NCBI GenBank assembly: GCA_002425405.1
Contig: DIME01000021.1
Coordinates: forward strand, 17,512 to 30,093
Direction: 5' to 3'
Length of the DNA stretch: 12,582 bases
From: Candidatus Accumulibacter vicinus
GTDB lineage: Bacteria; Pseudomonadota; Gammaproteobacteria; Burkholderiales; Rhodocyclaceae
The position numbers were made by a program, and so were the translations under genes. Positions within the stretch are counted from its first letter, which is position 1; each line of letters begins with the position of its first letter. This document shows, piece by piece, positions 5,909 through 12,115 of the stretch. The notes beneath the pieces are model-generated. The model worked only from the letters and a program-made list of their open reading frames with translations, had not been told where the DNA came from and searched no databases.

Positions 5909-5924
5909 GGGCCAGGAGAAGGCG

Positions 5925-6932
5925 ATGACCAGCTTGTATGTGGACCGGCGCGGGGTGACGCTCAAGGCTGATGGCGAGGCGCTGGTGTTCTACGAGAATG
6001 GCGAGCGCATCGGCACGGTGCCGCTGGCGCCGCTGTCGCGGGTGTTCCTGCGCGGCGACGTGACGGTGTCTTCATCGCTGCTCGGCAAGCTCGGCGAGCG
6101 CGGTATCGGCGTGGTGGTGCTCTCAGGCCGCAAGGCGGAGCCGACGATGCTGCTCGGCCGTCCGCACAACGACGCCGCTCGTCGCGTCGCGCAGTACCGG
6201 TTGTCGCTCGATACGGATTTCTGCCTGCGCTTTTCTCGCGCCATCGTCGAAGCGAAGCTGCGCTCGCAGGCGGCTTTCCTCGCCGCGCGCCGCGACAGCG
6301 AAGCCGGCTCGCGCTACCTGCTGACGCTGACCTTGCAGCGGCTGGCGACCAGCATCGCGGCGGTCGATCAGCAGCCGTCGATGGCGTCGCTGCGCGGCCT
6401 CGAAGGCGCCGGCGCGGCTGCTTACTTCGAGGGTTTCGCCGAGCTGCTGCCGGCTCGCCTGCACTTCAATGGTCGCAATCGCCGGCCGCCACGCGATCCG
6501 GCGAACGCGCTGCTCTCGCTCGGTTACACACTGCTGCACGCCGAGGCGGTGCTGGCGCTGTACGGCGCCGGGCTCGATCCCTTCATCGGTTTCTACCACG
6601 CGCTCGACTTCGGGCGCGAGTCGCTGGCTTGCGACCTCGTCGAGCCACTGCGCGTCGAGGTCGACCAGCACGCGCTGATGCTGTTTCGCTCGGAGAAGCT
6701 GCGCCCGGAGGATTTTTCCAGTACGCAGAGCGGCTGCCTGCTCGGCAAGGCCGGCCGCGCGCGTTTCTACGCCGAGTGGGAGGCGTTGGCGGCACGCCTG
6801 CGCAAGCTGCTCGCCGAGAGCGTGTCCGACGTGGCGAACGCGATTTCGCTGGCCGGTACCATGCCTGCGCCATGCCCGGCAGGCAGCACTGCCCTGGCCA
6901 CCGATACCGAGGTAGACGACGATGACTTCTGA
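5925..6932 (+). CDS. cas1: CRISPR adaptation integrase Cas1
   Basis: A 335-residue Cas1, the integrase subunit of the Cas1-Cas2 spacer-acquisition complex. The N-terminal beta domain (about 1-85: LYVDRRGVTLKADG and GDVTVSSSLLGKLGERGIGV) is followed by the helical catalytic domain. The metal-binding set is present: E160 in GLEGAGAAAYF, H225 in GFYHALDFGRESLA, D237 and E240 in CDLVEPLR. A poorly conserved acidic tail ends in EVDDDDF. The ATG at 5925 is preferred to an upstream in-frame TTG because AGGAGA lies 5 nt before it. The stop overlaps the cas2 start by 11 bp. A remnant of a close second copy lies at 1044-1565 on the other strand. Confidence 0.95.
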   Translation: MTSLYVDRRGVTLKADGEALVFYENGERIGTVPLAPLSRVFLRGDVTVSSSLLGKLGERGIGVVVLSGRKAEPTMLLGRPHNDAARRVAQYRLSLDTDFCLRFSRAIVEAKLRSQAAFLAARRDSEAGSRYLLTLTLQRLATSIAAVDQQPSMASLRGLEGAGAAAYFEGFAELLPARLHFNGRNRRPPRDPANALLSLGYTLLHAEAVLALYGAGLDPFIGFYHALDFGRESLACDLVEPLRVEVDQHALMLFRSEKLRPEDFSSTQSGCLLGKAGRARFYAEWEALAARLRKLLAESVSDVANAISLAGTMPAPCPAGSTALATDTEVDDDDF

Positions 6933-7218
6933 ACAGGCTTTCGTCATCGGTTACGACATCAGCCATCCGCGCCGCCTGTTGCGCGTCCACCGCGAGATGT
7001 GCAAGCACGCCTCCCCGCTCGAATACAGCATTTTCCTGCTGGTCGGCAGTGACGCCGCCAAGGATCGCTGCCTGCAGGAGATCGACGCGCTGATCGAACC
7101 ACAGGACGACGACGTGCGCTGCTATGCGCTGCCGGCACGCGGTTTTCAGGGCCGCATCGGACGCGCCAGCCTGCCCGCGGGAATCCTCTGGAGCGGCTTG
7201 CCGGCGGCGATCGCGTGA
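6922..7218 (+). CDS. cas2: CRISPR adaptation protein Cas2
   Basis: A 98-residue Cas2, partner of Cas1 in spacer integration. The first strand holds the conserved Asp at residue 12 (FVIGYDISHPRRL). The amphipathic helix (RVHREMCKHA), second strand (LEYSIFLLVG), second helix (KDRCLQEIDALI) and third strand (DDVRCYALPA) follow the Cas2 ferredoxin-like order. It departs from commonest Cas2 sequences in its second half and ends in a short tail. Translation overlaps the end of cas1 by 11 bp, implying coupling. A near-identical copy survives, fused to a piece of cas1, at 989-1573. Confidence 0.92.
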   Translation: MTSEQAFVIGYDISHPRRLLRVHREMCKHASPLEYSIFLLVGSDAAKDRCLQEIDALIEPQDDDVRCYALPARGFQGRIGRASLPAGILWSGLPAAIA

Positions 7219-7440
7219 AGGAGAGCGCAGGGTGCGAATGAAAGTATTGGTCGAAGTACTTCATGTGGCATGGCCTCTCCAAGGTGACTGCTCGATGGCG
7301 AGGCGTTGGCATCGGTGATCGCCCCTTGTTTAAGCGGTCTCGGATAAGTTTTCCGACAATCACAGGGCGGAATTCATCCTCAAATCGCTGCTGGAATGTC
7401 GGAAGACTTTTTCATGGCCACTTAGTGAGTTTTAGGAAAC
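7219..7440. other. Non-coding interval between cas2 and the CRISPR array
   Basis: No convincing gene. A 26-codon frame (7238-7318, MKVLVEVLHV...) begins just after cas2 but has no recognisable relative. The homology with the remnant cas1-cas2 copy ends exactly at its ATG. The interval would look like a leader because it lies between cas2 and the array, but the repeat orientation makes it the trailer side. An 8-bp inverted repeat lies inside it (7351-7358 and 7397-7404). Confidence 0.5.
7351..7404. repeat. Inverted repeat TTCCGACA/TGTCGGAA
   Basis: Arms at 7351-7358 and 7397-7404 are exact complements over 8 bp, extending to about 11 of 13 with mismatches, with 38 bp between. It lies in the non-coding interval between cas2 and the array. 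It could be a protein-binding pair of half-sites or a weak long-loop hairpin; no T-run follows. Confidence 0.35.
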
Positions 7441-7453
7441 GCTGATTACTGAC
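7441..7453 (-). repeat. Degenerate, truncated CRISPR repeat at the trailer end
   Basis: GCTGATTACTGAC matches the last 13 bases of the CRISPR repeat at 12 of 13 positions. It is followed by 34 bp (7454-7487), exactly spacer length, before the first full repeat. The rest of this repeat unit has decayed. A repeat that has lost one half usually marks the old, leader-distal end of an array. Confidence 0.65.
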
Positions 7454-7487
7454 TCAACTTCACCGCGGATGCTAGCGCTTTCGAGTG

Positions 7488-8428
7488 GTTTCAATCCCTT
7501 TGTTTTCAGGGCTGGTTACTGACTTTGGTGGTGGCCCTGTGTTGCACGAGGAGCACATGTCTCAATCCCTTTGTTTTCAGGGCTGGTTACTGACACCCAT
7601 ATTGACGACTGGCTAGACGATCAGACGACAGGTCTCAATCCCTTTGTTTTCAGGGCTGGTTACTGACCCCGAAGGCGGCTTTCTAGTCAAGACCAACCTC
7701 GAGTCTCAATCCCTTTGTTTTCAGGGCTGGTTACTGACCCAAGACCGTCGAGAAGCTCGTCAAGCTTCACGTCTCAATCCCTTTGTTTTCAGGGCTGGTT
7801 ACTGACCCACCGGCACCACTACCGGCACCACCGGCACCGGTCTCAATCCCTTTGTTTTCAGGGCTGGTTACTGACCGCACCTGTTTCACGGCGGCGCCCG
7901 CCGGTTCAAGTCTCAATCCCTTTGTTTTCAGGGCTGGTTACTGACTCAAGTCGGTTGGCGATGCGCTCGAAAGCCTGGGTCTCAATCCCTTTGTTTTCAG
8001 GGCTGGTTACTGACCATGCCAGTACCGTGGATCTGCGCGGCGTCAGCAGGTCTCAATCCCTTTGTTTTCAGGGCTGGTTACTGACGTCTTACACGCATCG
8101 GTAGGTAGTTTTTACCCTGTCTCAATCCCTTTGTTTTCAGGGCTGGTTACTGACACAAGGCTGAGCTTAAACAAGCTTGGACTGAGCGTCTCAATCCCTT
8201 TGTTTTCAGGGCTGGTTACTGACATTACCCTTACCTTCTAAGCTTCGTCGTGTTGTCTCAATCCCTTTGTTTTCAGGGCTGGTTACTGACATCCACCACA
8301 TGAAAGGAAACATCATGAAAACCGTCTCAATCCCTTTGTTTTCAGGGCTGGTTACTGACGGGCCGAAGTTGAAACTGTGGAGGTTGGTGAAAGTCTCAAT
8401 CCCTTTGTTTTCAGGGCTGGTTACTGAC
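7488..8428 (-). CRISPR. CRISPR array, 14 repeats and 13 spacers
   Basis: The repeats are 36 bp and start at 7488, 7559, 7632, 7703, 7771, 7840, 7910, 7979, 8050, 8119, 8188, 8255, 8324 and 8393. They are identical except that the first reads GTTTC instead of GTCTC. Spacers are 31-37 bp, mostly 33. On the minus strand the repeat forms a CCCT...AGGG stem (8-nt loop) followed by ATTGAGAC, the layout of a Cas6-cut repeat leaving an 8-nt 5' handle of type III form. The variant first repeat would give ATTGAAAC. Transcription is therefore placed on the minus strand, from 8428 toward 7488. The array begins 5 bp after the cas6 stop codon, so it may be read as the tail of the cmr-cas6 message. All repeats but the trailer-end one are intact, which suggests recent activity. 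Confidence 0.98.
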
Positions 8429-8433
8429 TGCAC

Positions 8434-9462
8434 CTACCGAACTGTAGCAGGTTTTTCAATGACTTGGCGGGGGTGTCCGCAACTTTCTCCTGGCGCCTCG
8501 CAGGTGTCTCCCCGGAGGCGGTCGGTAAGCGTGTAGCGGCCCAGGCCGAACGTTGCTTCCTTGCCGACGTGCAGCCATTCCCCGAGTTGGAGCAGCGGGG
8601 CGAACGGGGCAAGCGGGCCGACCAGGCGCCACGTCCCGATGACGCCGCCAAGGCTCATCTTCTGCTGCTGCCGCGAGGAGTAGCGGGTCCAGTCGAGCCA
8701 AGTGAGGCACTTCTCTTCCCGGATGTCGGCGCAGGCGGCGCCGAGCGCAGCGAAATCCTCGACCAGCGCGCCCGCCGCGTGGAACTCGGCGAGCAGGCTG
8801 GCGCGCCTGGCCAGTGCCATCAGCAGCGTGCGCGCTGGCAACCGCTCCGGGGGGAGCGCACGACCGTTCTGCTGCAGGCGCAGCGGCGTCTCGAAGCGGA
8901 GCGTGGCGGCGCTGTCCGGCGAAACGTCGGTCTCACCGCCGATGGAAATGCGTTGCGGGTGCGCGGCGGTGCTGCCGACTTCCGGCCGATGGATTTCCTG
9001 CTCGCCGTCCGGCTGGCAATGGACGACGCGCAGCAGATCCGCCGTGCCGTCGCCGGCGCCGATGCCGCGCGCGAACGCCCGCCGCCAGGCGAGGATGATC
9101 AGCGGCAGTTCCGGCAGCGCGCGGCCGATCAGTACCTGATGAAAAGTCAGCGTCTCGCCGGCGAAGAGTGCCCGGCTGCCCCAGGCGGGCGGTTCGATGA
9201 CGTAGGGTGGGGGAATCTGCGAGAACTTTTGCAGGCTGTGGGTGACCGGCGGTGGCGGCGCGAAGATCATCGGGTAGGGGCACGAGCCGATCAGCGGGCA
9301 GCCGGCACACTCCTTCTGGCGCGTCATGCAGGCGAGTTGCCGCAGCGCATGCCCGAAGGCGCCACGCAGCATCGAACCGGCGTAATCGGGCAGGCGGATG
9401 GCCTGCCGCACCTGGAATTCGAAGCGGTAGCGGGCGACCGGGAAGGAAGTGGCGGCGTTCAT
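8434..9462 (-). CDS. cas6: Cas6 pre-crRNA endoribonuclease
   Basis: A 342-residue RAMP protein of the larger Cas6 group found with type III systems (CRISPR_Cas6, PF10040-like). It cuts the pre-crRNA within each repeat, here most likely at the base of the CCCT/AGGG hairpin. The N-terminal part has LPDYAGSMLRGAFGHALRQL (25-44) and a cysteine set, C45, C52-x2-C55-x5-C61, which could bind zinc. The C-terminal glycine-rich loop VGKEATFGLGRYTL (299-312) is the RAMP signature. The ATG at 9462 overlaps the stop of the tiny CARF stub (ATGA), so translation is probably coupled. It is the last protein gene of the operon, immediately before the array. The last 25 residues look unconserved. Confidence 0.9.
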   Translation of the reverse strand: MNAATSFPVARYRFEFQVRQAIRLPDYAGSMLRGAFGHALRQLACMTRQKECAGCPLIGSCPYPMIFAPPPPVTHSLQKFSQIPPPYVIEPPAWGSRALFAGETLTFHQVLIGRALPELPLIILAWRRAFARGIGAGDGTADLLRVVHCQPDGEQEIHRPEVGSTAAHPQRISIGGETDVSPDSAATLRFETPLRLQQNGRALPPERLPARTLLMALARRASLLAEFHAAGALVEDFAALGAACADIREEKCLTWLDWTRYSSRQQQKMSLGGVIGTWRLVGPLAPFAPLLQLGEWLHVGKEATFGLGRYTLTDRLRGDTCEAPGESCGHPRQVIEKPATVR

Positions 9463-9527
9463 GCGGTGCGCAGCGTTGAGGCCTTGCGCTTGCTTGGGTT
9501 GCCGAGAAAACTGATCAGGGTAGTCAT
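9459..9527 (-). pseudogene. 22-codon stub of a Csx2/TM1812-like CARF gene
   Basis: A mini-frame starting MTTLISFLGNPSKRKA and ending 22 residues later. MTTLISFLG is the start typical of the TM1812/Csx2 family (TIGR02221), CARF-domain proteins that work beside type III effectors and respond to cyclic oligoadenylate. Everything between the first strand and perhaps the last few residues is missing, so no CARF pocket or nuclease domain remains. Its start overlaps the preceding ORF's stop (ATGA) and its stop overlaps the cas6 start (ATGA). This is consistent with an internal deletion that preserved coupling. It is too short to be an enzyme; it may serve only as a translational bridge. Confidence 0.6.
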
Positions 9528-9613
9528 GTACGTTCGCCGGGTGGTGGGTCTTCGAGGACGATCAACGGGGTTAGTCGCTCGTGATCCGAGAGGCTGCCTT
9601 GCCGCGCGGTCAT
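9524..9613 (-). CDS. 29-residue ORF in the cmr operon, unknown
   Basis: A short frame, MTARQGSLSDHERLTPLIVL plus nine residues ending in GERT. I do not recognise it. It is joined to cmr6 and to the CARF stub by 4-bp ATGA overlaps, so it is probably translated. It is proline-rich and charged at the end, with a short hydrophobic stretch (TPLIVL) in the middle, and too short for a known Cmr subunit. It may be what remains of a deleted ancillary gene or a coupling peptide. Confidence 0.45.
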   Translation of the reverse strand: MTARQGSLSDHERLTPLIVLEDPPPGERT

Positions 9614-10773
9614 GATTCCAGCTCCGTCAGCCAGGTCTGGAACTGCTGTTTGCGTTCCCGGTTGCCTGGCCAGCCCGTCCATTGGATGACTTCCCGCAAC
9701 AGGGCGGCGGCTTCGCGACGCGCGATCGGACCATGCCATTCGATCGCCCGCTGGAAGAGTTTCAACCGCTCCTGGTCGATCGGCGAGCCGGCCTGGTACC
9801 TTCCCTTTGCCTTGGCACTCTCGAAAGCGCGACGCAGGACAGCGATGCTGCCACGGGCGGCTTCCAGTTCCTGGTCCGCGGGCGAAAGTTGCGCGCGGCG
9901 CGTGGCCTCGGCTGCCGCCGCCGCTTGTTGACGCTTTTGACCCTCCACCCGCCGGCGCTCTTCGGCTATCGCCGGGTCTTCGGCCAGCGTGCCGTAGCCG
10001 ACGGCGGTCTTGGCGCCGAAACCCAGCCAGGCGAAGGCGTGTTCGATGATGCGGTCGAGGATACCCTTCCAGTCGTGGGCACCTGCCGGCAGGCGCGCGG
10101 GATCGCAGGTCACGACGAAGCGGAATTGGGAGCGCGCGGGAACGGCCAGAAAGGGAATCGGATTGGGTTTGCCGGCGTCGTGTGGCGTGTCCTTGTTCTG
10201 GTAGTAGTCGCTGAAGTGGGGCGTCATGATTTCGACGACAAGGCTGTCGCCGGACGGCTGCGGAAAGACATCCCAGCAGGTCAGCGCGCCACGCCACGCG
10301 TCGGCGCTCTGCAGTTCCTGGCCGAAGAGCGCGTCGATCAGCGGTTGCGTAATCCCGGTATCGCCGTCGTCGCGAAGCTCGTTCGCCGCCTGGCGCAGCA
10401 CGCCCTTGACGCCGCTGCCGGCGAGGTAGGGCAGGCCGTAGGGCGAGAGAAAGGCGAAACCGTTGTCGACCGGGTGTTCGAGCCCGAGTCCGGTGGCGAA
10501 GGGGGAGGTCGACACGGCGTCGATGATCCAGCGTTGTTCTTCGGGCAGGGCTTCCGCGAGGGCTTTCTGGCGTGCGCGCAGCGCTCGCAAAACCACCGTT
10601 GCGTCGCCCAGAGCCAGACAATCGCGCAAGGCGTCGGCCTTGCCGTTCCTGGTGATCAGCCAGTTGCCCTCCTGCCAGATCTCGAAATAGAGGTTGAAGC
10701 GATGGCCAGGCGGGCAATTGCGGAAGCCGGCAGCGGCTTTGACTACGTATTTGGGAACGGCGGCGACGTTCAT
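9610..10773 (-). CDS. cmr6: Cmr6, type III-B effector RAMP subunit
   Basis: A 387-residue Cmr6, the RAMP subunit near the 3' end of the crRNA in the Cmr complex. Family features include AFLSPYGLPYLAGSGVKGVL (about 107-126, the RAMP Gly/Ser-rich binding segment), FGQE (150-153), TPHFSDYYQ (184-192) and the glycine-rich loop GFGAKTAVGYGTL (251-263). From about 265 on, a charged, alanine- and arginine-rich helical extension (EERRRVEGQKRQQAAAAAEA, then about 100 more residues) follows the RAMP fold and may be partly coiled coil. The ATG at 10773 overlaps the cmr5 stop as ATGA; a longer in-frame reading to 10929 would run over cmr5 and is rejected. The stop overlaps the next small ORF by ATGA. Confidence 0.92.
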   Translation of the reverse strand: MNVAAVPKYVVKAAAGFRNCPPGHRFNLYFEIWQEGNWLITRNGKADALRDCLALGDATVVLRALRARQKALAEALPEEQRWIIDAVSTSPFATGLGLEHPVDNGFAFLSPYGLPYLAGSGVKGVLRQAANELRDDGDTGITQPLIDALFGQELQSADAWRGALTCWDVFPQPSGDSLVVEIMTPHFSDYYQNKDTPHDAGKPNPIPFLAVPARSQFRFVVTCDPARLPAGAHDWKGILDRIIEHAFAWLGFGAKTAVGYGTLAEDPAIAEERRRVEGQKRQQAAAAAEATRRAQLSPADQELEAARGSIAVLRRAFESAKAKGRYQAGSPIDQERLKLFQRAIEWHGPIARREAAALLREVIQWTGWPGNRERKQQFQTWLTELES

Positions 10774-11132
10774 CGGGTGCACTCCACAGCGTCGGCGAAC
10801 TGGCGCAGCCAGCGGAGCATGGCCAATGTTTCGTCGGTGGCGCGCATCACGTCTTGCGCGCCTGCTTCGAAAAAGGCATTCATCGCCGATGGGAAATCGG
10901 CCGGGACGATCTGCCGCCTGGCCAGCCAACCCAGCACGTCGTCAAGGGCCAATTGGGCGGCGCGCTCGTTGCTGCCGGTGCGCGAGCGGTAGTAGGCAAG
11001 TGCGGACATCAGCCCGTTGCCCATGATTAGTGCGGGCGCGCCCTTGACCATCTCGCGGTAGCCTTCGACCACTGTGTTGCGGTTCGCACGCTCCCAGGCG
11101 TATTGCGCTCGTCGCTGGTCGAGCGTGTTCAT
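10770..11132 (-). CDS. cmr5: Cmr5, type III-B small subunit
   Basis: A 120-residue all-helical protein, the small (Cmr5) subunit that stacks along the Cmr backbone and contacts target RNA. Typical features are the start NTLDQRRAQYAWERA, the helix YREMVKGAPALIMGNGLMSA (about 25-44) with the conserved Lys-x-x-Pro and an N-G-L turn, LALAYY-type residues after it, and the helix around DDVLGWLARR. Its length is normal for the family. It starts and stops in 4-bp ATGA overlaps with cmr4 and cmr6, supporting one polycistronic message with equal expression. Confidence 0.92.
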   Translation of the reverse strand: MNTLDQRRAQYAWERANRNTVVEGYREMVKGAPALIMGNGLMSALAYYRSRTGSNERAAQLALDDVLGWLARRQIVPADFPSAMNAFFEAGAQDVMRATDETLAMLRWLRQFADAVECTR

Positions 11133-12046
11133 GGCCGGTCTCCCACGGCGGCATGGACGACGATCAGGCCGCGGCCGCTGGTGGCGTCGCCGCCGACCTG
11201 CAGCAGGTGGTCGTGCAGCCCGTGGCGTTCGCCCTGGTCATGGAGCACGCTGGCGAGCACGCGGTCGGCGTCGTAAAGGTCGTCCTTGCCGGAGCCTTTG
11301 CGGCGCTCGACGCTGGCGAGCAGCAAACCGGCGAGCAGTGATTCGGGCGGCAGGCTCTCGGTGTAGAACAGCGCGCGATCGGCCGCCGCGCCAGTCTGGT
11401 CGTCAATTCTGACGTGCGCCTCGACGACCGTCGCGTTGCGGACGAAGTGTCCGAAATCGGTGTCGGAAAGAACGACGAGGTCATTCCTGAGCTTGTTGCG
11501 GAAGAATTCGTGTTCGTCGCCGGGAGGCAGGGCGTTCTTGGCCAGCCAGCCGGCGATGGCAGTGACCTTGGCCTCTGCTGTCCCGGCAAAATCGAACACC
11601 TCAAGCAGCAGCCGCTGGTTGGTCAGCATGGCCGCGCTGGCAAGCTGTGCGCTGCCCGCGGTGACGGTCGGCACGGCCCATGTCGCCGTGCTTCCGGCGA
11701 TCCGCTTGAGGCGAGCGAGGGCGCTTGGGCAGGTGGCATGGACGAAGGCGTTCTTCAGCGAACGCACCGGGAAGGTGACCAGCGTGGCATCGCTGAAGGC
11801 GATCGCGCCGGCATGGTCGGAGGCGTTGCGCTCGGGTCCGAACAGGCGGCTGATCAGCTCGCTGTCCTGCCAGGTGCGCGTGAAGTGGTGCCGCACCGCG
11901 CCCTTGAGGCCGGAGCCGGCGATCAGCGGGTGACCGGTATGGACTTCGCGTTGAATCGGGTTGTCGATGACGCCGATCGCCTGGCCGGCGCCCATGTGAA
12001 CGGGGCTGACGCAGGAGTAGAAAACGAGTTGCTGGGCTTCGAACAT
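11129..12046 (-). CDS. cmr4: Cmr4, type III-B backbone RNase subunit
   Basis: A 305-residue Cmr4, the repeated backbone RAMP subunit that cuts target RNA at 6-nt intervals. The thumb-region catalytic Asp is present as D28 in AIGVIDNPIQRE, matching the cleavage Asp of archaeal Cmr4. HTGHPLIAGSGLKGAVRHHF (36-55) and the late glycine-rich GGDATSGRGLIVV (about 285-297) are family signatures. The ATG at 12046 follows AAAGGA with about 8 nt spacing, one of the few clear ribosome binding sites in the operon. It is 69 bp after cmr3 and so is the entry point for the coupled chain down to cas6. All key residues are present, so RNA cleavage should be intact. Confidence 0.94.
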   Translation of the reverse strand: MFEAQQLVFYSCVSPVHMGAGQAIGVIDNPIQREVHTGHPLIAGSGLKGAVRHHFTRTWQDSELISRLFGPERNASDHAGAIAFSDATLVTFPVRSLKNAFVHATCPSALARLKRIAGSTATWAVPTVTAGSAQLASAAMLTNQRLLLEVFDFAGTAEAKVTAIAGWLAKNALPPGDEHEFFRNKLRNDLVVLSDTDFGHFVRNATVVEAHVRIDDQTGAAADRALFYTESLPPESLLAGLLLASVERRKGSGKDDLYDADRVLASVLHDQGERHGLHDHLLQVGGDATSGRGLIVVHAAVGDRP

Positions 12047-12115
12047 GGAGGTGTCCTTTCGTCAGGAATCAGGTTGCAGCAGTGGCGTTCAATGCGTGCG
12101 GCGTGGATGAGAGAG

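Noticed and set aside
7238..7318. 26-codon frame after cas2 (MKVLVEVLHV...)
   Set aside because: It has a weak ribosome binding site at poor spacing and no recognisable family; mentioned in the interval's note but not called as a gene.
7219..7487. Classical leader between cas2 and the array
   Set aside because: Position fits, but the repeat hairpin/handle, the variant first repeat and the decayed half-repeat all put the leader at the other end. Kept as a non-coding interval rather than a leader.
7715..8536. Open frames running through the CRISPR array on both strands (for example 7715-8104 plus, 8206-8433 minus)
   Set aside because: Their products are just the repeat translated again and again (MFSGLVTD or SVTSPENKGIET) because repeat plus spacer is often a multiple of 3; there is no independent coding signal.
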